DNA from: Norana najaformis
Lineage: Eukaryota > Annelida > Clitellata > Crassiclitellata > Hormogastridae
Direction of reading: 5' to 3'
Assembly: GCA_964023275.1 (NCBI GenBank)
Contig: OZ029915.1
Coordinates: 34,406,573 to 34,470,572 of the forward strand
Length of the DNA: 64,000 nucleotides
Below are positions 24,206 through 37,944 of the stretch, in pieces; the first letter of the stretch is position 1; each line of letters begins with the position of its first letter. The notes beneath the pieces were generated by a model. It had not been told where the DNA came from and did not search any database. It was given only the letters and a program-made list of their open reading frames with translations. Both the position numbers and the translations under genes were made by a program.

Positions 24206-27200
24206 GGAGGTGAGTTATGATGGCGAATGTTGCAGTTTGGTCCAAAGCAGAAGTTTCATAATGCCCGTGTGTGTGTTCGTTCATGCTGCGGTCAAGCCAG
24301 AGCTAATCGAGCGTGAAACGATGCCGCCTGCAGAGAGGATTGGCAACAAAAGTCGATTTTCAAAAAAGCACTTCCACTAACAAATATGTAACCGTGTTTT
24401 GTTCAGAGATGCCTACATATTTGTATGCATTTGCACATAAGACTAAGGACTGCGGGTCACGAACTTACAGTATCACATCCATTATACATATTGCAATCAT
24501 AGAAGTTTCTGCACTTATATATAATGGCTACACATGCGATAAATACATAAATATATACATAAGTAAAACTACATATAAATATATATATAAAAGTTAAATA
24601 TATGACTACGTTTTGCGAGCATGCGTGGATATAGGGGTGATCGCGGGTCATATACGTGATGAGCGTGGTGGGATAATGCCACTGGAAAGGTCGAAGAATG
24701 AATGATTAGTGTCGAATGCCGTGGGATTTCGAAGGTCTGGTTGAAAACTAGGCGCCGAATGAGTAAGAGGAAAGCCGACGATCAATACAGCAAGCGAAAC
24801 CTGGTGATTTTAATTAAGAGCTGGCTATAAACGATTGCTTTGAAGATTTCCATCGTGTTGGATCTGCTCAAGACCAAGGTGGAAAAACAAGTCGATAGGG
24901 ATTCAGTTCTGTCACTGTAATGCAAGAGCACTTCATTTTGAGAATATGAATGGTGAGTGTCTATTGATGGGTTAATAGAAGAAAGAAGAAATTAACAGAA
25001 GGATGAACGAATAAGTTTATGTTTTGTACAGGAACGAGTGGGAACAGGAACATAGAAAGTTTCAGCGTTTCACTGCCTATCGGCTTGCAATCAGTGTTTA
25101 CCATTTTTAGAGCGAAGGAACCCTCTCCAATCGTTCATTCTATCTCTCATTGAAGATGCCCTCTCCCCATATGTTTCGTTCATGCCCATTGAGCTTCAGC
25201 CCGTTTGCAACCACAAATCACATGCTAAGTTCTCTGTAGGCTTCTGAAGATAGCATGCACAGCTAGTTTTTGCTAGCGCAGAAATATTTCGTGAGTGTTC
25301 ATATTATTTTAAAGTTAAAGTTAGCTCATCGTTACAACCGCCAGCATATGTAGTCTACTGTGTTCAGAAGATCAAAACAAGGTTTTCATGCCTCATGATG
25401 CAAAACCTTATGGCATGCCAGCCAAGGGAATGAAGTGTTGTCCACCGAGACATAAAATCACATTTATCTGGCCCGCATAATACACTGGGCTACTGAGATG
25501 GCCACCAGTTCCATCTGGTGAGTGCGCGCTGTGAGCCTTAAGAACGCGGTCTTCTAAACACTGATCTCTGCTTCTCCACGAGGGATGCTCCTTGACACAC
25601 GGGTTCAAGCTTCGGAGAATGCGTAGGCCTACATCGGAGTGATGTTGTTAAAAAACCGTTAAGCAAATAAGAAGACGTTGACACAGTCCTGTAGTCCGGT
25701 TTATTAAGACCATCTGCAACTACTTGGACTGCAGATTTCCAGAAGACTTATGGCTCCTATGAGCAACTCGCTGGTATGTAAAGTGTTTGAGTTCCGCCCA
25801 TTGGCAGGCGCAGAGAGCTACGACGTTGGACAATCGAGATTGCTAGATTAGCAGTATAATATTGTAAACTACTTGATAAAACTGATTACGAATAGAGGCT
25901 TATAAGAAGCTAGTTTGCAAACAGATTCGTGATAAATATATAAATATTTTTACAATCGAGAAATGAAAGGCTAGAATGAGCAAGGCATTTGACGATGTAA
26001 TATCCTACATCCTGGAAAATGATGAACTTTTAGTGAGTTAGCATAGCTCACATACATGTATGTATATGCCACATTCCAGACATCTGCTATGGAATGTCAG
26101 CACGGCTTTCAGTTTTAACCTTATGAATGCGGCGATGGCAAAAATGCGTGATCAACTTCCGGTTAGCCATCTGGGCTGTCTGATTAGACCAGTCCTCTTC
26201 AATTTTGGTCTGACAATGAACATTGATCATATGTAGGCTCGTTGGCAATCGCAAACATCAACGAGACTACGGGAGACAGGATAATAAAAGTTTTACGTTA
26301 ATCTTTAACTTTAATCTTTTTGTACAAAAAAAAACGATTTTGTAGCCTTTAAATTTAGGCCTAATAGATGTTCGGTCTTGCATGAACCAGAGCGCAGGTC
26401 CCAAATGTTACATTCCACGCGGTGGGCCAATCCACGCACAGCAGAAACAAATAAAGGAAACGTCGATTACATGCTTCGTATAAATCACAAATATTAATTG
26501 ATAATTATATGCATTCTTTTTAGTCTGTCAACGACCACGTGACCTGCCATGGCACGACAGTTTACTAAGAAACGATCAAAGACGGTTAAACACCCTTTGC
26601 TTTCTACTCAACTAGGCTATATGCCGCCGGATTTTCAAAGGAAACCGGACCTCTCTGCACGTCTTTTGTCCATCAAGTTCTCGAACGATCTCGTAGTTGT
26701 ATCCAATTCATTGTTGTGTGTTCATCGTTGCCAATATTGCTGCGCCGATTCCTTTTCTTGTCGGGTACCTTGAGTGGAAACAGAAACGGATGAAAACCAC
26801 TTGTGATCATGTGCCAGAGCAGCGACTGCACATGGCTGCGGGAGATACAGTTGTGTTTGTAGATGCCGTTACATGCTTCGGATGCCAGACATTTCCCAAT
26901 ACAACGGATGCCGGCGAATTGGAGATCAAACGCCTCATCAAAAACTTCAGCCGAAATCATGCAGAAACGTTTCGAGATAAAGCTAAATCTTGTCGGTCCT
27001 CCCGTACGATTGCAAGACATGGCAACCACAGAGACTCTGAGCATAAAACTTTACAGGTTCGGCAGATGGTGCCTTAGTACGATACTGAAGATCTCCCACG
27101 TGAATCATATCACTACTGTGGAAACGACGAATAAAATCATAAAACTGATAGTAATCCGAAACACAATTAATATAGCAAACAGCTATAAGTGGCTATAAGT

Positions 27201-27533
27201 AGGCTATATGCATTGTAAGGTATACAACGATGACATGCATAATTAAAAGAGATTAAAACAGGAGCAATTATAATCGACGGGCATGCACAACTAAATATAA
27301 TTATAATATCGTGTGCAAAATTACTTTTAAGCAGTTTAGCTCTAACAGTTGGTAGCATTAAAGATACCCTCTCTTGCGAAGAAAGTAAGTGTCCTCATGT
27401 AGAAGTGTAGCAGCTGATAAAGACAGCAGCCTGGAAACTGCCATTTCTGGAAGAACTTCTTATCTGCTTGAGCAATCAACTGCAGTGCAATTTTTTTCAA
27501 TATAGGCCTATTTGCCATCTGCGAACCTTTTGA
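24206..27533. other. Non-coding or unrecognised
   Basis: Overlapping open frames on both strands at 26673-27198 (up to 126 codons) have no recognisable domain and no splice framing. No gene is called. Confidence 0.4.
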
Positions 27534-27619
27534 ATATGCGCAGGATCATAAGAGGCAAAATTGATATACGTAGGATCATAAGAGGCAAAATTAATATACG
27601 TAGGATCATAAGAGGTAGA
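27534..27619. repeat. 30-bp tandem repeat, about 2.8 units
   Basis: The unit AGGATCATAAGAGGCAAAAT plus TGATATACGT starts at 27542 and 27572, with a partial third unit at 27602. A partial unit end (ATATGCGC) precedes it. The 30-bp period gives a repeated IRRIIRGK frame that is a repeat artefact. Confidence 0.9.
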
Positions 27620-28489
27620 ACATCCAGCATAAGCAGGCAGTACATACACTATTCTCACAAGAATGATCGCTTGAAAACTAATACTAAAATGATTTTCCCG
27701 CAACTAGTTGTAGTGCAGCACCTTGGTGTGAATATATATATAATCGACAGATGGAACGACTCAGCGATCAATGGAAAATCTCTGAGCTATATAGTAGCCT
27801 AGCACATCGACAGGAATTTAATCGGATAGGTTTGTTGGCAATGTGTTTGTGAGTAAAACAAATCTTTCGTCGTATTGAAGTTATCAGAACACTGCCCAGT
27901 ACTATAGGGGGCCTACAAGTAAATGTGCTAAATATAGCTAGCACATTCAGTTCTTTTCCATGTCAACCTACACTGGTTGCACTCGTCGTCTTGTTCAGTT
28001 TAAATGAATTTAAATGAAACAAACAGTTAATAATGTAAAATACAATTGCTCTTAAATGCACTTGGAAGCCTGACAAAGGAAACAATCATGCCCATGGCAT
28101 AGGCAATGAGGTAAAAGGTCAAGGTGATTAGACCCTTACGTCGACCCAGAGAGATGGTTTTGTGTATGAAGCGTTACCGACTGCATTTTCATAGTCTGTC
28201 CAAAGGCAACTGGTTGAGAAATAACTTACTTGACTGGATGCTTCAGATGACGGTGGCAAGAAGACTCCTGCAGACATTGACGAAATAAACCTTTACTGAA
28301 GTTTAACTTGCGTTTCTACTGGTCCTGATAATGTCCCAAAAATCCCACTTAATTATAGTTGACCTACTTGTCGTTTTCTCAGCAAATATAAATGAATCTG
28401 CTAATGTTCAGTTATGTCCAAACAGAGAATAATAAACAAAAACAGTAATTACGTGTAAACTTATTCATGTCCCAAACATCAGTGTCATT
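27620..28489. other. Non-coding stretch
   Basis: Nothing recognised. Confidence 0.5.
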
Positions 28490-28598
28490 TGTAGGACACA
28501 TGAAATCCACATGACAATATTCGCTTATGGGTTACATATGTCCTACAATATGTGACCACATGTGGAAATATCCTCATATGGGTTTCATATGTCCTACA
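28490..28598. repeat. Compound inverted and direct repeat of a TATGTCCTACA motif
   Basis: GGGTTACATATGTCCTACA (28529-28547) and GGGTTTCATATGTCCTACA (28580-28598) are direct copies. TGTAGGACACATGAAATCCA (28490-28509) is an inverted copy of the same word. The block could fold into a stem and may be a small MITE remnant. Confidence 0.65.
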
Positions 28599-28869
28599 TA
28601 GGTTTCAGGTCCGCCTCACCTACTTGTTTTATAAACTGGACTGCTATATAAATTCGCTGAATTGGGACGTTGGAGTCATGGAAGCTGGTGGAAGCCAACC
28701 CCAGTCGGAAGCCAAGCCCAGTCGGACCGAGCGCTAAAATCAACAATACGCCATTGATGCAAGATAAATCGTTCAGCCTGTGCGATCAACTGCAGTAATT
28801 TACTGTTAATATCAGAGCTTAATTTAAAGTAATTGAATATAACAAACCAATCCAGGTGCATTTAGGTGC

Positions 28870-29110
28870 AAAAGATGCTAAGAAGTAAGTAAGTAAGTAT
28901 ATTCTTTATTAACCAATAGCTAAAAGCATATAGGTTTACAAGTATTTAAGAACACAAGAAAAACTTAATATGCATACAACATTCTAATAATAAAACATTT
29001 ACGCGTTAAATTATCAGCGGGAGGGATAACACAGTCATCGGTGTGGGGCCATAGGGAATATCTGAGGGGTTTGATGGCGGTAGTAGCTGATGTAAGACAT
29101 GGTTTGGGCT
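28870..29110 (-). mobile_element. Non-LTR retroelement 3-prime end with TTAC tail
   Basis: Read on the minus strand the block ends AATAAAGAATATACTTACTT followed by more ACTT units, the shape of a non-LTR retroelement end with a short repeated tail. A second element with the same kind of tail lies at 40550-40806. No coding frame is preserved. Confidence 0.5.
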
Positions 29111-31604
29111 GAGAAGCGTAACTGAATGAATGTGTCCGATCAAAAGAGAAGGGTCTCTGTGCGAATTAACTTGTCCTATGGGTTTTCAAGTGTACGTAAT
29201 TTTTTATTTTGTATGTATGTATATATGCAGACATTTATATAGCGTCTTTACGAGTAGCTCCCAAAGGCATTTAGTTCACTTATTTTCTGGTACTAATAGA
29301 GCATCGTGTTATTACCTTATGTTATGCTATGCTTTTGAACTGATTCTTAAAAGTAGGCCTAATGCCTGAAAACAGCTATAGTGTGGCTTTAAAACGGTTG
29401 CAGACCCAGCTTGGCTGGTGTTTACAGACAAACGTCGATGTTTAACAGTCAGACACTTAGTAAAGTCTTGTCAGAGAATTAGATGAAAGTGGAAGATGCG
29501 AGGTAATATCGCAAGGCGAAAATTCTGAAAATCGCAGAGTCAGTGATTGCTAGAAAAAGACGAAGTTTAGGTGAGACAGTATTCGTCAGATGGCGCTATG
29601 AAAACAGACAGATAGCGCTTACGGGAAATCGACCGCGAATTAAAAGAATTCCGGTTGGAGAATTGTCCGCGACTGTGAGAGACACATGATCAACCAGAAA
29701 ATTTGACACCGACACGTCTGGTCGGGAACCACCTCGCAAATGATAAGTTTACTTCTTTTTCGTTCATATCTTGACTTGGTTCTTGGGGCATGTGACAGGG
29801 AGATGTGAATGGAAGCGATTAGATGTGCAGTGGACATCAGTTGGCAGCGAGGCTTAAAGAGGAAGGAAAAGTAGTAGTTGTCGACCAGGTTGAAGGGAAA
29901 TGTCAAGGCAATTTTCGTCCAAGCGTATCCTTAATTCTGCGGTAATAAAGCGGGAACCGGTTAAATAATGTCCGAGAGATGCAAATATTGACTACAAATA
30001 CCGAAAGAAAGAGAGAAACAGAGAGACTATGAATGGAAGTTTCCGCTGACGAGTTTACAAATTTTAAACAAACTTTGGAGCGCTTAGATAGTGTCTGTGA
30101 TGGAGTTTTCCACTGACGTAACGCGTCGATAAGTGATCGTGTTGTTGACTTGTTTGGGGACGTCTGCGTCACGTGTTTGTGATTGCTGGGTCCGCCTTGT
30201 GATCACGCATCGATGACGTGCTTGATATTGCTGAGGCAGTGCGAAGCGTTGGCGAACTTCGGCGAAATGCTCGTCGGACGTCACTGGTGACTCATTCTGG
30301 TTTCTGCTGACGCGGTAGGCTTAAATCTTTATTAAGTTGGTCGTAAATGCACTGAAAGACAATGTTAGAAGAGTGTTGAAAATATTTTTAGGGCAGCGAT
30401 GTGTTTTGCACGGTTTATTGTTTGAGTTACAAGTGACGCTGATTATTGTTGGTGATAGCCGGTTACAGGTTCGTGGGTGTAAGTTTAAATTTGGCGATAG
30501 ATGAACTGTCGTGGTTGAATTGGTTTGCTTAATTATATTGCAATATAATGAAATACTTCGTTTAATTACTCCAGTGAAGGCCACGTTAGAAATCTGGCGA
30601 ATCTAGGAGTCGAAGCTCGATCGATCATCAACTTTGGAAAGTCGCCCGCAGAGACAGAGAGAGTTTCTGGTACAACATCAACGCCGAGTTTAACACAGAC
30701 GATGCAAAGCGGCCAAGTTCCGTGAGTTCGCAGATAATCAGTGGCTTGAGTTGAGCGCACATATTCCGGAATAAGGCTCGCCAGCTCATTTCACTTAGTA
30801 GGAGCCATTGGTTGTGTCAAGTAAGGAAGTAAGCAAGCAAGCAAATAACCTATGTTAATGCTAGGCAAACGACCATACTTTACAAGCAACAATGGAATGT
30901 AATGTTACTGGCATAAATTTATATAGCGCCTCGTAGGTGTCTCGAAGGCGATCTCTGCACCCTAAAATTATATCAGAGTTCGTTAGATCTAACAATGACG
31001 AATTCTCAAGCGAACCTTGACTGCTTCATTGACGAGGCGTCGGCCTCAAGTTCACAACTAAAATCTTTTCCATGACTCATTTGAGAAATTTTCCGGTTTG
31101 GCTGTTCCATGTCTCCGCCGATTTCGGCTACATGTTGTTTTCACACGAATAGTTGTTATTAATTTCTTCGTATTTTCAACAATATTGCAATTACCAACAT
31201 ACGTCCTTAACTTATCGTTTCTATGATCTGTTGTAAACATTGTAATCCTTGTAATATGAAAGCCAGCGATCGACGATTCTCAAATAAGTTAAATCTCGAA
31301 GAAGCCAAAGGATCGGCTAATTTTTTCATGTCTGTATAATATTTCAAGGCTGCATGAGTTGACTGATCGGTCGACTATATAATTTCATCAGGTTCACCCA
31401 CTGTGTACAATAGACTGCTGTGGCTGTGGACACCTGCATTTGATTTACTGTCTGTGAACAATGCAGTTATTGTGCTTATTAATAATCTTAGATTTATGAT
31501 TGATTTCTTGACGCATTTAACTCGACGGAAGAATGAATGAAGAATGCCCTTCCTTGGGGGAGTCCCGGACCATTCAGCAGATGGACGCTTAAGGCGATCT
31601 CGAG
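29111..31604. other. Non-coding with retroelement-tail words
   Basis: The minus-strand tail word appears as ATTTATATAGCGTCTTTACG at about 29233 and AATTTATATAGCGCCTCG at about 30917. No further gene is recognised. Open frames at 29900-30580 on the minus strand have no family signature. Confidence 0.5.
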
Positions 31605-31760
31605 ACACTGCCCTGCAGCAGCAGCAGCAGTTTGCCTCGCTGCCTCTATATAAAAGGCATTTCGTCCCACAGCTACATCCGCCGTATTAGCCTTCATTCA
31701 TGCATCAGTAGCGGCAGAAGCCAGCCAGCTGCAGTAGCAGCAGAAGCCAGCCAGCTGCAT
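31605..31760. repeat. GCA-rich repeats including a duplicated 20-bp word
   Basis: A CAGCAGCAG cluster near 31615-31632 is followed by GCAGAAGCCAGCCAGCTGCA at about 31714 and again at about 31741. Serine-rich frames run through 31694-31936 on the minus strand but lack a clear donor or domain. Confidence 0.7.
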
Positions 31761-33467
31761 TGGCTTGGATGCTGCTCTTCTGCAGCGACAGCCTCTGAGA
31801 CTTGATGAACTTGCAGCAGGCTAGAGATGCCAAAGCGCGGAACATTAATGTCGGTGGTGGCGCTGGTGACGCTGGAATTGATGCTGGAAGCGGAAGAGAA
31901 GGCGGCGCTGCTGTCCTGAACAGAGATAGCAAGCAACGTCTAATCCAGGGGCCCCGAAGGGCGCCACAGCCTTTGCTTGTCTGTCTGGATTTAGTTCTGT
32001 TGCGGTCGTGGATTATTGCGGCGGCATTTTGCATCCAGATAATAAGACGGCTTCTGAGCTGGCTGACACGAAAACGACGATGGCCTTGGCAGATACGACG
32101 AGAGTAGTTTAGCCGGATTTGCTTTGGAAATCTGCGTTCGAAGCTGAAAGAGTCTCAACGTTTGAAAGTAAGATGACGATACTATTTCATTTTTCTTTAG
32201 TTAGAAATGCCACCTGGGTTGCATGAAACGTTTTCTACATGGAACGTCTGACATAGGTATATGTTTTTTTCTACCCTAGGGTAAGGGGCAATAAGTTAAG
32301 TTGTCGTATCTCAAATTCATGGAGACCTACCCAAAACTGATGGTGAGAGACTTTGGAGCCTATGGTGTTATTTTGTCGTAGGGGGCAACAGTGGAAGAGC
32401 CGCCCATACTCTTGGGATGGTTTGTGTTCTACCCGCCTGAATATATGCAGTCGTTCTAATCTTTCAGTGGTCATGATTTCTTCCTTATGGACATGGTTAT
32501 GTGTAAGGCGCTTGTGTTTCGTTGAGGGTTTTGGATTCAGCCCTCGGAAACATGGTTACGTAAGTTGCTTACGGTCCAATGAGAGCTTACCTCCTACCGA
32601 CAGGAAAGTGGTTATTTGTAGAATTCTCTAAGTTCCAGAAGGCCTAGATTCAGGCCACGGGGACGTGGTTACGAACCAGTCATCGGTAATGTGTTGCAAA
32701 GATTGTGCGGCTGAATTAGCGTATATAGGGTATTGTCCCGATAAGTCATATAGATCAGTGTTCGGTTCCTGCGGTTCGTTCGTAGGCCGCATCAACCTCC
32801 ACAGCAGTAGTGGTTAGCAAATGACTAATTAGAAACAGTGAAAAATGCTAATGGCTATAATAATTAAAAGAATTTTGTTATGATAGTCCGGGTGGAACGC
32901 CTGAAAGTCGGGGTGGAACGCCTGAATTATATTTAGTTCTTTAGTTCATAATAATTCTTAATATTTTATTATCTACTTTCCACCAGATCGGTACAATGAA
33001 GAACAACAATGTTGTAATATTCAAGCGAGATCCACATAATTTTAAAGTCTCTTGGAGTAATTAATCGAATTAAATTGCAGGATCAGTCGACGAGAAAATG
33101 GCGTCGCTTAAGAGGATTTTCTCAATCAATTGGCTTCTACATCAATCAGTCATTTTACTTCTGGAAATCAGAGGTTGGTGCCATATAAATGCGTTACATA
33201 GACGAAGTTGATTATTTGGCATGATGTCATTCTTAGAATAAATAGGTTATAAACTCATAAACTCTAAACTCAGTGACATCATGAAATTCTTCGTATTCCC
33301 TCGGAAAATTTAACCGTGAGCGACGTAGGCTATAAAACAGGTAGGTTATAATCCTCAATGTATGAGTTGTACTGTATAAAAATGACCTGCGTCATCGCGA
33401 GTTGCGAGTTGCCTTCATGTGGATCTAGGAAATAGAAAGAAGAAAGACAGCGGTTTGAAGCCAGCTG

Positions 33468-33469
<2 letters not shown>
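31761..33469. other. Non-coding or undetermined
   Basis: Two roughly similar 28-bp words (GATTCAG...CATGGTTACG and GATTCAG...CGTGGTTACG) lie at 32531 and 32648. A 20-bp GGGTGGAACGCCTGAA-type direct repeat lies near 32889-32927. No gene is recognised. Confidence 0.45.

Positions 33470-33522
<53 letters not shown>
33470..33522. repeat. GA dinucleotide microsatellite
   Basis: About 26 uninterrupted GA units. Confidence 0.95.
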
Positions 33523-33528
<6 letters not shown>

Positions 33529-36500
33529 ACCCACAGGCCTAAACTGTTGTTGCATATATTTGACATTTCATCTGCTAATTATATCTCACTTTTTTACAAA
33601 AGTCAACTTTTTTTCATGTGTAGAAGATTTGTGCAGGCAACTCTGTTTAACGGCAATGAGCGTCAGCTTCATATTATTATTAAGCACATCTTACGCTATA
33701 TAGATATATACGTACTGAGCCAAAAAAACCTTAGTGAACTCTAAAATTAATTAGATATTGCCGCAAATATGACGAGAGTTATTACCTGCCCAAGAGACAT
33801 AATAAATAATCCCAGTCTGACATCGTCTTTTTGTGACTATTTATGACCTGTTTCGTTTTCTATGCTGCAAATAAAAACTTGTATAAAATAAATTTTACTT
33901 GTTACGTTAGTAATGCATTTCTGATTAAACTTTACAGGGATTTTGAAATCATGTGCATCATTTTATGCTTTGCTACGGTATGCAGTCCATACATATATAT
34001 GCAAGATAGGATTAGGTTCATGATTTTAGAGCTTAGTAAACGAGCACGCAAATGGGTGGTGAGTGAGTGAGTAAGTAAGTAAGTGAATGAGTGAGTGAGT
34101 GAATGAGTGAGTGAGATAACGTGATTTTCTTTGCTTCAGCTTTGAGAGCGGATGGCCAATCCTCTCTCTCACAGTCGATGCACTCATTCTGTACTTGTAT
34201 TCGTTAAATGACGCTGATGGAAGAAATCTTAAAAGTTTTTATGCTCTGTCGTGAATTTGAGCCCCAGCCTCTTTGCTGACAATCCATTATGATGATCACT
34301 AGACTGTGGCTCGTGCACTGCATAACCCCTACAGTCTTGTGACAGAATATCGTGTAGTCTAATATTTGTTGTAACATAAAGCGAGTCATAGCCAGAGATT
34401 AAAATGCCTTATCTCAGTTTCACACTTGCACTAAATCCTTCTGCTTTCCTATTTGCTAATATATTTCTTACCCTTCAATGATAAGAATGCGGCATCATTT
34501 ACATCCAGACTTCCTGGATGTGCTAGAGGTTTGGTAAGCCTTTCGTGGATGATAAGTTTATCATAAGATGGACGAGGTACGATATGCTTCTAGTCCTACT
34601 ACAAAAATTATTTGTCTAATTACTTGCAAGTATAAATGGCATAGGAAAAAATCAGTGGCAGTTCTGTGGAGTTAATGTCCCCAGCTGAAGGTTTGGCTTC
34701 CTGAAATCCTGGTTACACTGCCAGATATAGTTAAGAAAAAGATAAAAGAACGAGTTAAAATCTGTATTTTTATCCCTGTCGATGAAACAAAGATATTACA
34801 CAAATGTTAGTAGGTCAAATTTATTTTGGTTCAAGTGTAATGATCGATGTGAATAAGGGTGTCCAGCAAGTAGTAAGGGACTCAGCTCCGTTAGCCAGTT
34901 ATTTTCTTTGTAATGCATTTAAATTGAATTTGATTTCGATTGATGCATGTAATTCAGTTTAAGAAGTTAGGGACTTTTTGCATTAATTGAAAGGTTACAA
35001 GTTTTTCAATTAAAACCTGTCTTATAGATCACATTTACACAGTTACATTTAAGTCGGCGGTTATACCTCCGCTCTTTGCTCACCACTCATGGCAGCATAT
35101 ATTGCACTCGAACAATGAATTATGATTTTGACTACGATTCATCTTGAAGCAACGCATCGATTGATGCTTCATGTAATATGCTAACGGTGTTATGGAAGTC
35201 ATTAGATTAGATTAGGTAATTTTTTTATTTCAAGTTCTCATATGTGTAAGAATTTGGTTGAATCGCAGAGTGAATTATAACTAGGGGAACTGATGAAGCA
35301 ACTCCGGCTGCTCAGTGCCCCTAGATGGGTTTATTGTATAGTTGTTTGTCGTGTAAGTCGTGATTGTTTAAACACACTGGAGTGTCTGCTAGAGAATGTT
35401 GCCTTTATTCGATTAATGATTGTGTCATTTCCGAATTAGACGACTCTTTAACCATTCGCTTTATGTTGTGATTGGTATACAATCATTAACGCCAAAACAT
35501 AAGTCTGTTTTAAATTATTTAAATTATGAGAAAATATAAGTATTTGTACATTTGTATCACAGTTATGTTGAATATCTCAGCCATGAAATTCTTCAGGTGA
35601 ACCGTTCAAGTGCAACCAAGATTGCTACAACTTTAGAGTTAGACGTTGCTTGTTGTTTTGAACTATATAAACTTGCTTTTTATGAATAATACAGACTATT
35701 GGACATAGCCATTGTTTGCCATTAACATTGCCAGCCTGTGAGTGAGGTTTTCTGCTATAAAATTAAATAAACATATATCTACAAGTACGATGTCCTACGT
35801 TGCCAACCTGTGACTTGGTACAAAAACATTTTGGAGCATTCTCAGTTTTCGGCAGATCAAAGCATCCAGCTAACCCCTCCCTCCTACCGATCGCTCGATC
35901 CTCTATGGTCTCTTTTAAGAAAGCCTAGAGCAGCAACTGGACAAAATAATACACAACAACTTCTGAATCAAAAGCCAAACTAATGTTATTGTTCAGCCTC
36001 CTGGAAGTTTACGATTCGTTAGCATTGCTATTACGACGCTCTAGACGTTGATTTAACGTTAAACCTGTGAGCCAGAATGTTTATGCAAATAGGGTTTGCG
36101 ACATTTAAACAGGAAGAACAAAACAGATCGATAACAACAACAGCAGCAGCAGCTACTAGGCAAATAAGCGAAATGTTTCTAACAGACACGTTTCATCACA
36201 GTGTCTCTGAGAGATATATGAAAGGGTTTTTATGTTTTCAGAGTCGTTTTATTAGTTTTTATTGACTTCATTAATTTTGAGTAATATTTCTTTAATTTTT
36301 AGGAAAGTCTGAATTTTCATGGCATCAGATCGCATGAATAAACAATTTATTGGTAGAACTTAATGATTTGTAGAATATTAAAAGCCCTTTAAGATTAAAA
36401 CGCGGAAGGGCAGACAGCTAAACCCTGGTTTGCTTCATATATGTATATCATTTGGCTTAATGCCGCCAGGGAAACCGCGAAGTGTTGTAAATGAAGGACG

Positions 36501-37199
36501 GATTCATAAGACATTGCGATGACGTCATCGCTGCCGTCGACTATTGCTTCATGGTCCGGAGATGCAACGGATGAGTGAAGTAGATGGATGGTCGGTGCTG
36601 ACAGCCAGGTCACGACTATCAGGACTTCGGTCAGATACCTACACCGGAGGCTGTTCTATTTGCTAGGGCACCGTCGGCCGACCCCCCGACCTTCCGGCTG
36701 CAATGGCGGTCAGAGGGGGTGGTATAGTGATCGCATGCGTTGCAAGGACTGAGTAATGAAGTCTTCTCGTGTCGTTCTATCACTTGTTGTACGGAGAAAA
36801 AATTCATTAGCCGGAAAGTCTGTCAGATGTGGCTAAACAAAAGGATCGCATCATGAGACAGAATGGAAAGAAAAAGAGATTCCTACAATGTCGTAACAAG
36901 TGAGGAGTTTTTCTGCACATTTTTCTCCATACTGGTATGCAGCTGCCACTCGCATACAGTATTGTGGAATCATTCTCTACAATGCTGTGGAGTATTGTGA
37001 ACTATTTCACTGTACGCTATTGTGCATCATAACTGCACAGTTTTGTGTAGTTATAAGTGTACGTAATGTCCAGTGTTCTTCCACACTAGATGTGTACATT
37101 AGAATGCACACCAGTTGTGGATTTCAACTGCATACTGTCAACCTTTGAGTGTCACCGATTTCATCAAAACCTGTATTTTCCTAAAGCTGATGATGTGTT
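33523..37199. other. Non-coding stretch
   Basis: It contains a GAGT/AAGT microsatellite at 34057-34117. No exon, RNA gene or mobile element is recognised elsewhere in it. Confidence 0.5.
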
Positions 37200-37543
37200 T
37201 TGGCGCATGTGTCTTCCCTCCCTCTATAGCAATAGCTGCTCCACCCATCTGGAATAAACTCCCACCAGAATTATGACAATTACCTGATCCATCATACAAG
37301 CTCACCAACACTTCACCCCATGCAATCTCTGCGCATACATTTCACTGAAGATCGAAAGCACTTCTCTTCCACAGATCTTATCCAGATTCCTCTTATTTCC
37401 TTTATCTCTCTTTCCGCTCCAATCCAAACATCATCCACTTTAACGGACTGACTGTCTGCCGGCCTGACTTGGATCTTCACTTATCTTTCGTTGGGAGCTG
37501 TAGAAATCTCGACTTTATAATTACGATTACGATTCCCGGTTGG
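37200..37543 (+). mobile_element. LINE ORF2 end plus 3-prime tail
   Basis: A broken ORF2 end reads AIAAPPIWNKLPPEL near 37225-37275, the conserved C-terminal block of CR1/L2-type ORF2. The 3-prime part follows: TCTTTCCGCTCCAATCC at about 37410, then GTTGGGAGCTGTAGAAATCT and a tail AATTACGATTACGATT ending about 37536. This links the CGATTACGATTAC-tail repeats in the window to a CR1/L2-like LINE. Confidence 0.75.
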
Positions 37544-37777
37544 ATGTTCGCCATTTATCTGAGAGATCACCGATAATACATGAATGGCACAACAGCTGAA
37601 TATATATTATATTACTACATGAAAATATATATAGGTAAAGCAACAACATGCATTATTATATGTATGATATTATTTTAAAATTTCATATTCATATATAATT
37701 GGCCATATGAACTAGCAGGTACACATACATACACATATACAGTATATAGCGTGTCAATGTTTACTATAATACTCGCG
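37544..37777. other. Non-coding stretch
   Basis: AT-rich with TATA and ATAC microsatellite fragments. Nothing else is seen. Confidence 0.5.
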
Positions 37778-37944
37778 TTAAGTAGCTAAATTTCAGAGCT
37801 ACGAGGCTGGTAGAATGTAGACTTTCTGTGTTCACTGTATGTCATTCATTAAGGATTCACTTGTATTCATTAAGTAGATAAATTTCAGAGGTATGAGAAC
37901 GGTAGAATGTAGGCTTTCTGTGTTCTCTGTATTTCGTTGTATTC
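37778..37944. repeat. Two diverged copies of a 91-bp direct repeat
   Basis: Copies start at 37778 (GTTAAGTAGCTAAATTTCAG) and 37869 (ATTAAGTAGATAAATTTCAG). They share GGTAGAATGTAG and CTTTCTGTGTTC. Both run into a TTGTATTCAT word, which is also the outer edge of the foldback element that follows. Confidence 0.8.

Noticed and set aside
26673..27198. Overlapping 111-126-codon ORFs on both strands
   Set aside because: Open on three frames at once, with no domain or splice framing. Probably chance.
31694..32107. Serine-rich minus-strand exon after a CTCTGTTCAG acceptor
   Set aside because: Composition is suggestive, but no usable donor follows, the frame runs into GCA repeats and other frames are equally open.
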